From positions 57,607 through 121,606 of the forward strand of contig JAJTAZ010000030.1 of assembly GCA_021287185.1 (NCBI GenBank): a stretch of 64,000 nucleotides of DNA, in the 5' to 3' direction. The DNA is from Burkholderiales bacterium (GTDB lineage Bacteria; Pseudomonadota; Gammaproteobacteria; Burkholderiales; Burkholderiaceae). Position numbers and translations under genes: made by a program. The notes under the pieces were generated by a model that saw nothing but the letters and a program-made list of their open reading frames with translations, made no database searches and had not been told where the DNA came from. Position 1 is the stretch's first letter. The number at the start of each line of letters is the position of its first letter. Of the stretch, positions 46,915 through 57,659 are shown piece after piece.

Positions 46915-47982
46915 TTAATTAAAAGCCTGAATCAATTGTTGGGTTAAATCAAAAGCACCCATACTTTGACAACCTTGAGTGTTTTGCCCTGCCCATAAAG
47001 GCGTGAAATCAGTCAGGCCTTGTTTCTCGGCAACGGTTCTGAGTGGTGCAATCCATGTGCTGGCGTGTGGGAAACTCGGTACATCATTGCGAATCGAGCC
47101 GAGTTCACGCATGACACGATTGACGATTCCACGAGCGGGGCGGCCTGAAAATAGATTGGTCAAAGCGGTGTGTTGCGCGGTTTCGCTTTGCAAGGCAACT
47201 CGATGAAGTGGTGAGGTATTGGCTTCATCACACAATAAATAAGCCGTGCCGATTTGTACGCCAGCCGCACCAAGACTCATCGCGGCGCGTATGCCGTCAA
47301 TCGTTGCAATACCACCCGCGGCAATCACAGGGATGCGGACTGCGGTCACAATCTGAGGTAACAACGCAAAAATCCCCATCTGTTCGCTCAAATCATCGGA
47401 TAAAAAATGTCCCCGATGTCCACCTGCCTCTAAACCCTGAGCAATAATGGCGTCTACACCCTGTTGCTCAAGCCAAACTGCTTCCCGCACAGTTGTCGCC
47501 GAGGAGATGATTCGTGCACCTGTCGCTTTAACCCGTTGTAACAATGTTGTCTCAGGTAAGCCAAAATGAAAACTGACCACTTGTGGTTTGAAATGTTCGA
47601 CAACATCCGCCATTGCCGCGCTGAACGGTGCACGGCTGGCACCTGATTGAATCTCTTGAGGATTGATGCCAAACTCATCGTAGTACGGCGTAAGTACTGT
47701 CAGCCAACGTTCTGTTTGTTCAGTATCCGCCTCAGTGGCGTGATGGGCGAAAAAATTCACATTCACAGGCAGTGTTGGGGCGTGGGCGTATGCTTCGTTA
47801 GATGCTTTAAAACGATTCAATTGTTCACTCAACTGTTCTGGCGTCAGCATTGCGGCAGGAATAGAACCCAAACCACCCGCACGTGCCACGGCGATGGCAA
47901 GACGCTCGTCTTGCGCGCCTGCCATGGGTGCCTGAATTAGGGGATATGTGATACTTAGGTTAGGAAAAAAAATTGATTCCAT
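46915..47982 (-). CDS. Nitronate monooxygenase (2-nitropropane dioxygenase family)
   Basis: This FMN-dependent enzyme oxidises alkyl nitronates. It shows YPLIQAPMAGAQDERLAIAV, VVSFHFGLP, AIIAQGLEAGGHRGHF with the catalytic histidine, and PVIAAGGIATIDGIRAAMSLGAAGVQIGTAYLLCDEA, as in class I enzymes. ATG 47982 gives 355 residues. A TTG at 48024 would overlap the upstream gene by 4 nt, but the hydrophobic extension it adds is not typical of this soluble family. Confidence 0.9.
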   Translation of the reverse strand: MESIFFPNLSITYPLIQAPMAGAQDERLAIAVARAGGLGSIPAAMLTPEQLSEQLNRFKASNEAYAHAPTLPVNVNFFAHHATEADTEQTERWLTVLTPYYDEFGINPQEIQSGASRAPFSAAMADVVEHFKPQVVSFHFGLPETTLLQRVKATGARIISSATTVREAVWLEQQGVDAIIAQGLEAGGHRGHFLSDDLSEQMGIFALLPQIVTAVRIPVIAAGGIATIDGIRAAMSLGAAGVQIGTAYLLCDEANTSPLHRVALQSETAQHTALTNLFSGRPARGIVNRVMRELGSIRNDVPSFPHASTWIAPLRTVAEKQGLTDFTPLWAGQNTQGCQSMGAFDLTQQLIQAFN

Positions 47983-48020
47983 TAAGTTTATGCTAGCTAT
48001 AATAAGTAAAAATAATAAGG

Positions 48021-48794
48021 TCAATAAGCATCAACATTAGATAAAGAGACAATATCTGGTTCGGGTGAATATTTAACTGCTGGCTTTCTTAATGCCCATA
48101 TATATTTGGTCAGAAAAAAAACGACTATGGCACACAAAGAAGCAATAGAGACTGTTTGTATTTCAACATCAGAAAAAGATAGCTTATGAATCTCACCGGC
48201 AATTAACTCTTTTATCAAAAAAAAATATGAGTCAAAAAAATTTAGTTTTGATTTAATCTGAGTATTTCCGATTTGGCAAACTCCTAATCCAATTAACCAT
48301 GCTATGAATGCGAGAAGGTATGCTTGAGCATTTACAATTGCTTTATTAAAAGACTCCCACTGTAAATAGGGTTGTATCTCTAACTCAGATAATTGTGATC
48401 TCAAATATAGTTCTTTCGGTTGGTTTTCTTTCAAAACTCGATTGATTTCTTTTCCTAAGTTGCTACGTTGAGAAAAAGAACCATCCTTATTTATTGATAT
48501 ACCAGCCGAATAGCCTTTATTCTTAAATGAATTAATAGTATGGACAGTTTGCTCAAGGGATGTGTTTAATTGTTTAAAGTGTTTTTTTTCGGTTTCATTC
48601 AACCAAAAATCAGACATTGAGCCTCCGATGGCTTTTTTTGTAGAGTCTACTTTTATGCTTTTTAAGGCATAGCCAGCAACCAATACAAAAGGCAGTAAAA
48701 CCATTAAAAATGATAGAAGATAAATCAAGAGAAAAAATGCAACTCCTAAAAGAATAAATAAAAAGCTCCCACTGTTATTATTACGCTTGGACAT
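48021..48794 (-). CDS. Membrane protein of unknown function, 257 aa
   Basis: An N-terminal hydrophobic hairpin (about residues 10-42, FLFILLGVAFFLLIYLLSFLMVLLP) is followed by a soluble region. Two further membrane segments lie near residues 162-178 and 213-231. The base composition is clearly more AT-rich than in guaB and the nitronate monooxygenase gene on either side, which suggests recent acquisition. No family is recognised. It follows guaB by 88 nt on the same strand. Confidence 0.65.
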   Translation of the reverse strand: MSKRNNNSGSFLFILLGVAFFLLIYLLSFLMVLLPFVLVAGYALKSIKVDSTKKAIGGSMSDFWLNETEKKHFKQLNTSLEQTVHTINSFKNKGYSAGISINKDGSFSQRSNLGKEINRVLKENQPKELYLRSQLSELEIQPYLQWESFNKAIVNAQAYLLAFIAWLIGLGVCQIGNTQIKSKLNFFDSYFFLIKELIAGEIHKLSFSDVEIQTVSIASLCAIVVFFLTKYIWALRKPAVKYSPEPDIVSLSNVDAY

Positions 48795-48882
48795 TATTAT
48801 TTATCTCCTATCATTCCGAAAGTGATTTGGTTTACCGTCTTTAACCTTAAATCAATAGTTAAGGATGTTTACCTGAGATATG

Positions 48883-50370
<1,488 letters not shown>

Positions 50371-50419
50371 TTATACGGTATTTTAAATACTTGCGTGTTA
50401 GAATGTGAACTTGCATATA

Positions 50420-50449
50420 CCCGTAGAATGGTCTTCTGCGGGCTTTTTT
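50420..50449 (+). terminator. Terminator-like hairpin upstream of guaB, plus-strand orientation
   Basis: Arms CCCGTAGAA and TTCTGCGGG (one G-U pair) enclose TGGTC and are followed by CTTTTTT on the plus strand only. No plus-strand gene precedes it, since both neighbours are on the minus strand. It may stop antisense transcription leaving the guaB promoter region, or be a relic. Confidence 0.45.
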
Positions 50450-50476
50450 ATGGGCGTTGTTCGGGAAGTACAGGTT

Positions 50477-51349
50477 TTATTTGAGGGAAAACGCCTGTCC
50501 CAAGCATTCAATTAAATCACTTGGCAACATGGCGATTTGCCCAAATTTTTGTGCGGCAATATCACCCGCCACACCATGCACATACACCCCGATGCATGCC
50601 GCGTTTTCGGCGGTATAACCTTGTGCCAATAAGGCCAAAATAATCCCCGTGAGCGTGTCGCCGCTGCCGCCTTTGGCCATGCCTGCATTGCCCGTGGTGT
50701 TGGTGTAGGTGGCACCATTGGGTAGGGCGATGCGGGTGTGCGCGCCTTTGAGCACGACAATCACGTTGTATGTTTGCGCCAGAATCATTTGGGCTTGCGC
50801 GCGGGCATCATCAGTTGGTATCTCTAAATTGAGGTGCTTGACCAAGCGTTCAAATTCTTTGGGATGCGGCGTGAGGATGGTGTGTGCAGGCAGTTGTGTG
50901 AGTAAATCAGGCTCGTTCGCCATGATGTTGAGTGCATCGGCATCCATGACCATGGGTTTGCCCGCGTGGACATTGAGCTCGATGAGTGTGTGCAGTGCTG
51001 TACGCGTGTTGGTTGCTTGACCGATGCCACAGCCCACGCCAATCGCGGAATATTTTTTAATATCAAAAGCATCCGTCCATATGCCCTCGTCCGAATCCAT
51101 ACTGACCATGGCTTCAGGTGCAGCCATTTGTAGTGGCGTGTATGCGCACTCAGGCGCGTGCACCGTGAGCAAACCCACACCTGAACGCAGGCATGCCCGC
51201 GCGGCGAGGATGCTCGCGCCCACCGTGCCACGCGCCCCCGCAATCAGCAGGGCGTGACCATAATCGCCTTTGTGCGAATCGGTTGCACGCGGCTGGATGT
51301 GGGATTGAATCCAATCCGCGCTCAGAAGTATGTTTTGCGACATGCTCAT
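50477..51349 (-). CDS. nnrD: ADP-dependent NAD(P)H-hydrate dehydratase
   Basis: The enzyme repairs damaged NAD(P)HX. The ribokinase-like domain shows KGDYGHALLIAGARGTVGASILAARA, VMDADALNIMA, HTILTPHPKEFERL and the nucleotide-site motif GNAGMAKGGSGDTLTGII. It has only the dehydratase half; the NnrE epimerase domain found in fused enzymes is absent. The start (ATG 51349 or 51343) overlaps the stop of the upstream gene by 4 nt. Confidence 0.92.
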   Translation of the reverse strand: MSMSQNILLSADWIQSHIQPRATDSHKGDYGHALLIAGARGTVGASILAARACLRSGVGLLTVHAPECAYTPLQMAAPEAMVSMDSDEGIWTDAFDIKKYSAIGVGCGIGQATNTRTALHTLIELNVHAGKPMVMDADALNIMANEPDLLTQLPAHTILTPHPKEFERLVKHLNLEIPTDDARAQAQMILAQTYNVIVVLKGAHTRIALPNGATYTNTTGNAGMAKGGSGDTLTGIILALLAQGYTAENAACIGVYVHGVAGDIAAQKFGQIAMLPSDLIECLGQAFSLK

Positions 51350-52620
51350 GACCCAGAGGTTTTGGTCGATTTGCGTACGCGGGTGGTTGTAGGTGCTTTA
51401 GCCGCTGGTGCCGTTCGAGTTTTGGTTGCAGGCAGTTTAATGGTAGCCGTTGTGCGAGCGGTTACGTTTGCCTTGGTTGTCGGTGTTGCACGCGTGGTTA
51501 CACTGGGTTTGGTTGCTGACGTTGTACGGGTCTTGGGGCTGACTTTAGCGGTTGGCGTTGTATGTGTGGTTGCACTGGGCTTAGTTGTCGACGTTGTGTC
51601 GGTTGTTGGACGGGCTTTGTTTACAGGCGCAGCCTTAATGGCAGGAGTGTTTTTAGAAAACAACAATTGGCTGAAGACTTTGTCATTTTGCATTTGCAAT
51701 ATCAATCCACGTGCTGTGTTGAGCAAATCATCGACCGATGGCTGTGTTGTTCCCAACATGGTTTGCGCGTTTTTGAGTGCTTCGGCTTCCGAGCATTTTT
51801 GGTGTGCTTGCAGACGTTGTGCCAGTGCCAGCAGACGCAAGCCTGAATCTTTGAGCACACCCAATTGTGCAATCAGCCAACTCATGGCGTAATAAGCGGA
51901 TGTGTTTAAATACAAAACTTTGTTGACATTTGAAACACTCGGCAATTGGTTGTAAGGCGATTGAACAATTTCGGGGGTTGCGTATTTGAGCAAAGCCTCG
52001 GGTGTGGGCTCAATGGCTTGTAGGTTAATCAAACCTTTGAATGCTTGAGGGTAAATCGACAACCAACGCACATCGCGGCGCAATTCGTGCACATCGCGCT
52101 CGATTTCTTCGAACGGTTGTTTCATACGGTGCGTGATGCTGTGCACATCGCTTTGATAACGCTGTTTCAATGCGGCGTGTAGGTTCTTTTGTCCGAGCCA
52201 ATCCATTTGGCGACTGTATTGGTGAATTTTGCGCACACGGTCTGCTTTTTCACCCAACCAACCCAATTCAATCAGCAAAGTGTTTAAATTTGTTGTGGCC
52301 GATTTGAGTTCTTCAATCAAGTCTTGTTTGATGATTTGGGGAATTTTGCGATTGCCTTTAAAATCATTAATGAGTCCTGCGTAATAATCCATCAAGCCGA
52401 GTGCGTCTTCCATTTTTTTGAACCACTCATTCAAGCGGCGCATTTTCTTGGGATTGTGTTCGTGCATCAACACCCGCGTCATCGCCTCTAAGTAAAACAA
52501 AGGCGTGCGCGCATCGTGGCTCAATAGATACGCTGCTGGATCGGTTGTGCCAGCGGCTTGCTGGAGCAAGCGTGCCCAAATGCTCATGTAATGTGTGAAT
52601 AGTTGTTTGCTGTATTTCAT
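51346..52620 (-). CDS. Unknown helical protein with Thr/Lys/Pro-rich tail
   Basis: Residues 1 to about 320 are predicted helical, with MTRVLMHEHNPKKMRRLNEWFKKMEDALGLMDYYAGL resembling loosely a CHAD-like or similar charged helical domain. That comparison is weak. Residues about 330-420 are a low-complexity tail of imperfect repeats around TTKPS and TTRATPTTK, rich in Thr, Lys, Ala and Pro, like histone-H1-type or nucleic-acid-binding tails. There is no signal peptide. It is coupled to nnrD by a 4-nt overlap. Confidence 0.6.
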   Translation of the reverse strand: MKYSKQLFTHYMSIWARLLQQAAGTTDPAAYLLSHDARTPLFYLEAMTRVLMHEHNPKKMRRLNEWFKKMEDALGLMDYYAGLINDFKGNRKIPQIIKQDLIEELKSATTNLNTLLIELGWLGEKADRVRKIHQYSRQMDWLGQKNLHAALKQRYQSDVHSITHRMKQPFEEIERDVHELRRDVRWLSIYPQAFKGLINLQAIEPTPEALLKYATPEIVQSPYNQLPSVSNVNKVLYLNTSAYYAMSWLIAQLGVLKDSGLRLLALAQRLQAHQKCSEAEALKNAQTMLGTTQPSVDDLLNTARGLILQMQNDKVFSQLLFSKNTPAIKAAPVNKARPTTDTTSTTKPSATTHTTPTAKVSPKTRTTSATKPSVTTRATPTTKANVTARTTATIKLPATKTRTAPAAKAPTTTRVRKSTKTSGS

Positions 52621-52704
52621 GGTCTAATCCTCAGGTGATGACATGCTGCGATTATACGCCATGCGGATTGGATTTCAATTGGGGATATTGGCGTGCGCAT
52701 CCTA

Positions 52705-52713
52705 TGCTACAAT
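52705..52713 (+). promoter_or_regulatory. Extended -10 promoter for the VUT transporter gene
   Basis: TGCTACAAT fits the extended -10 pattern TGnTAnAAT, with no good -35. Transcription would begin near 52720, leaving a leader of about 68 nt. The leader includes a small hairpin (CCGTA/TACGG) followed by six T and then the GGAG ribosome binding site. The hairpin could regulate the gene, but it does not match a known aptamer. Confidence 0.4.
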
Positions 52714-52787
52714 GGAGTCGCCTTTGGACTGTTTCCATCGGGCATTCGTTATCCGCCGTACTGTTTACGGATTTTTTGGAGATTTCT

Positions 52788-53330
52788 ATGGTATTTCTTT
52801 GGACTGCTTTATACGTCTGTGCGATTTTATTCGCGAATTTAACCTTAAATAATTTTATTCCCTTGCCTGTGTTTGGTTTACTCAGTGTGGGAACTTTGTT
52901 TTTTGGCGCGGTATTTACCTTGCGTGACCGTTTGCACGATTTTGGTTTAAAGGCCGTTTATCGGGCGATTGCTTTGGCTTTGGTGGTGAATTTTGTCATG
53001 GGATGGGTATTGATGGAATCTGAACCGAACCGCATGCGTTTTATCATCGCTTCGTTTACGGCGATTTTAATCAGCGAGTTGACCGATACAGCCGTGTTTC
53101 AATCATTCATGGAAAAATCATGGTTGTACCGTGCGCTGTCAAGCAATGTGGTGAGCATTCCTTTGGACACTTTTTTGTTTAACATCATGGCGTTTTACGG
53201 CATCATGTCTTGGCGTGACATCGGTCAGATTATTTTTGGTGATTTGGTGTTTAAAGCCGTGATTGCGACTGTGGTGGCGTTTGCGATTTATTATGGTTTG
53301 AAAAAGCCCAAGCAAATATTGAATGCGTAA
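52788..53330 (+). CDS. VUT-family transporter (queuosine precursor transporter-like)
   Basis: The protein of about 180 residues has five to six hydrophobic segments. The VUT/YhhQ signature region ASFTAILISELTDTAVFQSFM is followed by SSNVVSIPLDTFLFNIMAFYG. YhhQ relatives import preQ0 or preQ1, which would feed QueA, encoded at 1959. ATG 52788 is supported by GGAG 6 nt upstream and by the lack of a membrane-compatible sequence in the longer upstream frame. Confidence 0.82.
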   Translation: MVFLWTALYVCAILFANLTLNNFIPLPVFGLLSVGTLFFGAVFTLRDRLHDFGLKAVYRAIALALVVNFVMGWVLMESEPNRMRFIIASFTAILISELTDTAVFQSFMEKSWLYRALSSNVVSIPLDTFLFNIMAFYGIMSWRDIGQIIFGDLVFKAVIATVVAFAIYYGLKKPKQILNA

Positions 53331-53334
53331 AATA

Positions 53335-53367
53335 AAAAAGGGACAAACATTGATTTGTCCCTTTTTT
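53335..53367. terminator. Bidirectional terminator between transporter gene and pta
   Basis: A 13-bp stem (AAAAAGGGACAAA) with a 6-nt loop lies between convergent genes and has A and T runs on both sides. Confidence 0.92.
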
Positions 53368-53387
53368 AGTATGATGCTCAAGCCAGT

Positions 53388-54890
53388 TTATTTCGCCATT
53401 TGCGTCGCTTGAATGGCTGTCAAGGCAATTGTGAACACGATGTCGTCAACCAATGCGCCGCGTGACAAGTCGTTCACTGGTTTGCGCAAGCCTTGCAGCA
53501 TCGGGCCGACCGCAATCACGTTGGCAGAGCGTTGTACGGCTTTGTAGGTGCAGTTGCCCGTGTTCAAATCAGGGAACACATAAACCGTCGCTTGACCCGC
53601 CACTTTTGAGTTGGGGGCTTTGGATTTACCGACCGATTCGACTGAGGCTGCGTCGTATTGCAAAGGACCATCAATCGCCAAATCAGGACGCAGGCTTTGC
53701 GCCAATTTGGTGGCTTGATCCACTTTCTCAACTTCTGGCCCTGCACCTGATGTACCTGTTGAGTAAGAAATCATCGCCACGCGTGCAGGAATGCCAAAGG
53801 CTTTGGCGGAATCAGCAGATTGAATCGCGATGTCGGCGAGTTGTTCGGCTGTTGGGTTCGGATTGATGGCGCAGTCACCGTACACCAAAACTTGGTCGGG
53901 CATGAGCATGAAGAACACCGATGAGACGATATTTGAACCTGGCGCGGTTTTGATGATTTGCAATGCGGGACGCACCGTATTGGCAGTGGTATGTACCGCG
54001 CCTGAAACCAAACCATCAATTTCGTCCAAAGCCATCATCACGGTGCCTTGCATCACCGTGTCTTCCAACTCTTTTTCGGCTTGCTCAGGTGTCATACCTT
54101 TGGCTTTGCGCATTTCACACAGCGGCGCAACGTAATTTGCGCGGGTCAACGCTGGATCCATGATTTCGAGTTCGGCAGGCACGGTTAGGCCTTGTTCAGC
54201 AGCAACGCGCTCAACGTCTTCGCGTTTGGCCATCAACACGCAACGAGCGATTTTTTTCTCAGTACAGATGATGGCGGCCTTGACCGTGCGTGGCTCGTCA
54301 CCCTCTGGCAATACGATGCGTTTGTTGGCTTTGCGTGCCGCGTCAATCAATTGGTAACGGAAAGCAGGGGGTGAAAATTTTGCTTCGCGTTCTGTGGTTG
54401 CGCGGGCTTTAATGTCGGCAATATTCAATGCGCTGGCAACGTTTGCGTCTTGCGATACCGAACCGACGACTTTAGCAGGCGCGATTTTGAAACTTTGTAC
54501 GGCCAAATCGGTACAAATCGTTTGCACGTGTTCGGCTTTTGCCGCAACAAACACCACATCCGCTTGTAAATTGCGCACCAATTCTGCGTTCAATGGTGCC
54601 GCGTAGGGCGCGAGCGCGCCCGATTGTGCAAAATCACTGACCACGCCTTCAACCACCACCACTTGTGCGCCATCCGCTGCGGTGTAGTATGCACTGATGA
54701 TGTCTTCCATCAATTGATCGTTGCCACCTTTGGACAACAGTTGTGCTGCAGCCTCAGCGGTCACACCGTCGCCGATGGGTTTGAATGACACGGTTTTTAA
54801 ACCCGCATTATTTAATTCTGCGACCAAACCTGTTACAACTTTGCTCATGTCCGAGCCTGCACCCATGGGGCTGACGTATAAAGCGTACAT
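53388..54890 (-). CDS. pta: Phosphate acetyltransferase, compact form
   Basis: Pta interconverts acetyl-CoA and acetyl phosphate. The C-terminal catalytic domain runs from about residue 175 ([29 protein letters not shown]) through [35 protein letters not shown] and IQATQ at the end. The N-terminal part is a shortened P-loop-like domain ([22 protein letters not shown]), and the DRTGG domain of the 700-residue E. coli type is missing, giving 500 residues. ATG 54890 is preceded by AAAGGGA. It lies downstream of ackA. Confidence 0.93.
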   Translation of the reverse strand: MYALYVSPMGAGSDMSKVVTGLVAELNNAGLKTVSFKPIGDGVTAEAAAQLLSKGGNDQLMEDIISAYYTAADGAQVVVVEGVVSDFAQSGALAPYAAPLNAELVRNLQADVVFVAAKAEHVQTICTDLAVQSFKIAPAKVVGSVSQDANVASALNIADIKARATTEREAKFSPPAFRYQLIDAARKANKRIVLPEGDEPRTVKAAIICTEKKIARCVLMAKREDVERVAAEQGLTVPAELEIMDPALTRANYVAPLCEMRKAKGMTPEQAEKELEDTVMQGTVMMALDEIDGLVSGAVHTTANTVRPALQIIKTAPGSNIVSSVFFMLMPDQVLVYGDCAINPNPTAEQLADIAIQSADSAKAFGIPARVAMISYSTGTSGAGPEVEKVDQATKLAQSLRPDLAIDGPLQYDAASVESVGKSKAPNSKVAGQATVYVFPDLNTGNCTYKAVQRSANVIAVGPMLQGLRKPVNDLSRGALVDDIVFTIALTAIQATQMAK

Positions 54891-54937
54891 GCTGTTCCCT
54901 TTCATATTGGTATATTTTTGCTATTTAGAAATTTAAA

Positions 54938-54960
54938 AAAGGCGAGCCAAGCCCGCCTTT
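54938..54960 (-). terminator. Terminator or attenuator between ackA and pta
   Basis: On the minus strand AAAGGCG and CGCCTTT arms are followed by a T run, directly behind ackA and 47 nt before the pta start. It may reduce read-through so that pta is expressed less than ackA, or pta may have its own promoter. Confidence 0.7.
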
Positions 54961-54973
54961 CGTGTGGTTCGGT

Positions 54974-56257
54974 TTAGTAGTTTTCGAAACTCACTGATTT
55001 GACTGCGCCCGAAGTGCGGGTCAATTGGTGGGTATCCATCGCAATCATCAACTCTTCGTTGGTGTTGACCACCATCGCGCGGGTTGAACCAGCGGTGGTG
55101 ATGACGGTGGTTTTACCACCGTAGGTTTTGTCATTGACCGCTGGATCAACGATAAAGCCCAAGAAGCGCAAGTGCGCCAAGACTTTTTCACGCACAATGG
55201 CCGAGTTCTCGCCAATCCCGCCTGTGAACACCAAAGCGTCCAAGCGTTGCAATGGAACCATGTATTCAGCCACGTATTTCGCCACGCGATAGCAGAACAT
55301 TTCCACCGCCAATTGCGCGCCTTCGTGCCCTTTGGTCGCGGCTTCGGTCAATTCACGCATGTCGTTGGTGAGTTCTGATACGCCGAGCAAACCGCTTTTC
55401 TTGTTCAAAATGTCAATTACGCCTTGCGCATCGGTATTTAAGCGTTCTGCCATATAGGTAATCAAGGCAGGGTCAATGTCACCTGAGCGCGTGCCCATAA
55501 TCAAACCGGGCAGTGGTGTGAAGCCCATGGAGGTGTCCATAGATTCACCACCTTTAATCGCGCAAATCGATGAGCCATTGCCCATGTGCGCGCAGATGAT
55601 GTTCAAATCAGACAGCGGCTTGTTCAACAATTCAGCGGTTTTAATCGCAATGAAGCGATGGGACGTACCGTGGAAACCGTAGCGACGCACATGGTGTTCT
55701 TTTTCCCAAGAGCGTGGCGTTGCATACAGATATGAGTAATCGGGCATGGTTTGGTGGAACGATGTGTCAAACACGGCCACTTGCGGTAAGTTTGGTAATT
55801 GTTGGGTTGCTACTTCGATGCCGAGTAAGTTTGCAGGATTGTGCAAAGGCGCAATCACATTGCATTCGGTGACTTTTTCGATGATTTCTGGGGTAATGAC
55901 TGCGGAGTCAGAGAAGTACGAACCACCATGCACCACGCGGTGACCCACCGCAGTCAACTCATTGAGCAAGCCATGCGCTTTGAGCACTTCAACCAATTTG
56001 GCCAGAGCTTCGGTGTGGCCGCCATTACCCAGTTGATAGACTTCTTTTTGATAATCTTCAATTTTGATGAGCGAGCCTGAAGCGTCTTTCCAAGAACGAC
56101 GTGGGGTCGGGTTTTTTTGCACGCCAATTTTGATGGCGATTTCCGCACCATCGCTGCCCAATTTTTCTGCCAAGCCACTGACAAGCATGACTTGCTCAAG
56201 CGGTTCCATCACCGCAAATTTGACCGATGAACTGCCACAGTTGATGACTAAAATCAT
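54974..56257 (-). CDS. ackA: Acetate kinase
   Basis: AckA makes acetyl phosphate and ADP from acetate and ATP; with Pta it gives acetate overflow or activation. MILVINCGSSSVKFAVM (phosphate 1), VGHRVVHGGSYF, VFDTSFHQTMP, YGFHGTSHRF, CAHMGNGSSICAIKGG and FTGGIGENSA are all in place. The 427-residue length is slightly long because of a C-terminal extension. AGGAGAT lies 5-6 nt before the ATG. Confidence 0.97.
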   Translation of the reverse strand: MILVINCGSSSVKFAVMEPLEQVMLVSGLAEKLGSDGAEIAIKIGVQKNPTPRRSWKDASGSLIKIEDYQKEVYQLGNGGHTEALAKLVEVLKAHGLLNELTAVGHRVVHGGSYFSDSAVITPEIIEKVTECNVIAPLHNPANLLGIEVATQQLPNLPQVAVFDTSFHQTMPDYSYLYATPRSWEKEHHVRRYGFHGTSHRFIAIKTAELLNKPLSDLNIICAHMGNGSSICAIKGGESMDTSMGFTPLPGLIMGTRSGDIDPALITYMAERLNTDAQGVIDILNKKSGLLGVSELTNDMRELTEAATKGHEGAQLAVEMFCYRVAKYVAEYMVPLQRLDALVFTGGIGENSAIVREKVLAHLRFLGFIVDPAVNDKTYGGKTTVITTAGSTRAMVVNTNEELMIAMDTHQLTRTSGAVKSVSFENY

Positions 56258-56456
56258 ACTTATCTCCTATTTAAATGAAATGACGCGCGATACAAAAATT
56301 ATTTTAATCACTGAAAATGGTAGCACGCAGATACTTACGGTGCACTTACTAAAGGAAACACGGAACACGCCATGCCAATTGCGCTGACTTGTGTGCGGCA
56401 TGAGGTGCAAGGGTAACCGACAGTTCTCTCAATGAATCAGCAGCGGACAGACCGTT

Positions 56457-57215
56457 TTATAATTCAAAGTGTCGCGCGTATTTTTTGGACAAACCATTCA
56501 TCGGCAGATAAGTGAAAAAATCCGCGCAATGAAAATCCGCATCGTAGGTTGGCTCGCCGCAGAATTTACCCCCCAAGCGCAAATAGCCTTTTAATAGAGC
56601 AGGCAGGGCGATTTTGACCCCTGCATTGACAGGCACTTGCATTTCAGGCGTAAAGGGAATGCGTGGTGTGACAGAAAAATCATTGCTAAACGCGCCCGAT
56701 TGCACCAACAATTCTTTTACGTCAAAAACTGCGGGAGCATTGGGGTTGACTGGGACGCTGGTGCAGCCAATGATACAGGTGTAGTTGTTTTGTTTGGCGT
56801 AGTGCAAAACCGCTTTCCACAACATCAATACCACTGCACCGTTGCGAAAATCTTTATCCACACAGGCGCGTCCGACTTCTAAAACCTTCTGCCCTGAGGC
56901 AAGTAAATCAGAAATATTAAATTCAGACGCGGTGTACCAACCAATCAATTCTGCGACATCAGGGGTGATGAGGCGGTATGTGCCGATGACTTTACCTGTT
57001 TGGGTGTTGCGCACGTATAAGTGCTTGGACAATTCGTCGTATTGGTCACAATCGATGCCATCTTGTCCATGTAGGGTGACGCCCAATTCTTCTGAGAATA
57101 CGCGAAAGCGCAAACGTTGAACTTCCTCAATTTCAGATGCGGTCTGTGCCCAATGAATCGAAAATGGCTCCAATGCGTCAAGTGGTGCTTCTTGTCTCAT
57201 CTGTAAAGGAACCAA
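56457..57215 (-). CDS. OlsB-like N-acyltransferase (GNAT fold)
   Basis: Proteins of this family transfer an acyl chain from acyl-ACP to ornithine or a similar amino group, making lyso-ornithine lipid. EEVQRLRFRVFSEELGV, DQYDELSKHLYVRN, GTYRLITPDVAELIGWYTASEF and VLEVGRACVDKDFRNGAVVLMLWKAVLHYA follow the family order. A TTG at 57215 has a perfect AAGGAG 6 nt upstream, while the in-frame ATG at 57200 has none, so the TTG is chosen. No olsA gene was seen nearby. Confidence 0.82.
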   Translation of the reverse strand: MVPLQMRQEAPLDALEPFSIHWAQTASEIEEVQRLRFRVFSEELGVTLHGQDGIDCDQYDELSKHLYVRNTQTGKVIGTYRLITPDVAELIGWYTASEFNISDLLASGQKVLEVGRACVDKDFRNGAVVLMLWKAVLHYAKQNNYTCIIGCTSVPVNPNAPAVFDVKELLVQSGAFSNDFSVTPRIPFTPEMQVPVNAGVKIALPALLKGYLRLGGKFCGEPTYDADFHCADFFTYLPMNGLSKKYARHFEL

Positions 57216-57659
57216 AGTTCACTCCTTAATTTTTTAAAATCATCTGCGTGTGGGCAAATAATATGGTGTGGTTTTGTGTGCGCGTATAAAAATGCTATTT
57301 GACTGCGCATTTTAACAGTTCCCATCAATTCTCACTTCGTATTTCACGAACAAAACCATGGGCATGGATTAGAAAGTCTAAGTGAAAACCCGCATTGCAT
57401 AATCCACATGATGAAAAACCAAGGGCCAAGCGAGGTGGGCGAATCAATGATAATAGTCGCAAAATAGCAACACCTCTGTGAGCATTGCGACAACACCATT
57501 GCCTGATTTTGATGATCAAGACTTAATTCCCTGTGGATAAAACCAAATAAAGATTGATACAAGTACAGTTGACATCGAATGCGTCAGGTTTGCTGAGTGA
57601 GTGCGCAAATACCGAGATGTTGTTTGACAAATTGACACAGAATAGCTACAGTAGCGCAC
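57216..57659. other. Intergenic region upstream of the glycine riboswitch
   Basis: This 444-nt stretch should hold the gcvT promoter and the start region of the OlsB-like gene. It contains several short minus-strand open frames with no family resemblance. A segment at about 57340-57560 has the patchy look of old insertion-sequence debris, but no clear motif supports that. Confidence 0.35.

Noticed and set aside
52714..52787. preQ1 riboswitch in the leader of the queuosine-precursor-type transporter
   Set aside because: The short hairpin and T run are suggestive, but the conserved aptamer sequence and A-rich tail of preQ1-I are absent, and the other classes do not match by eye.
57325..57562. 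Small minus-strand frames upstream of the glycine riboswitch, possibly IS debris
   Set aside because: The translations show no transposase motif and no inverted-repeat ends were found.
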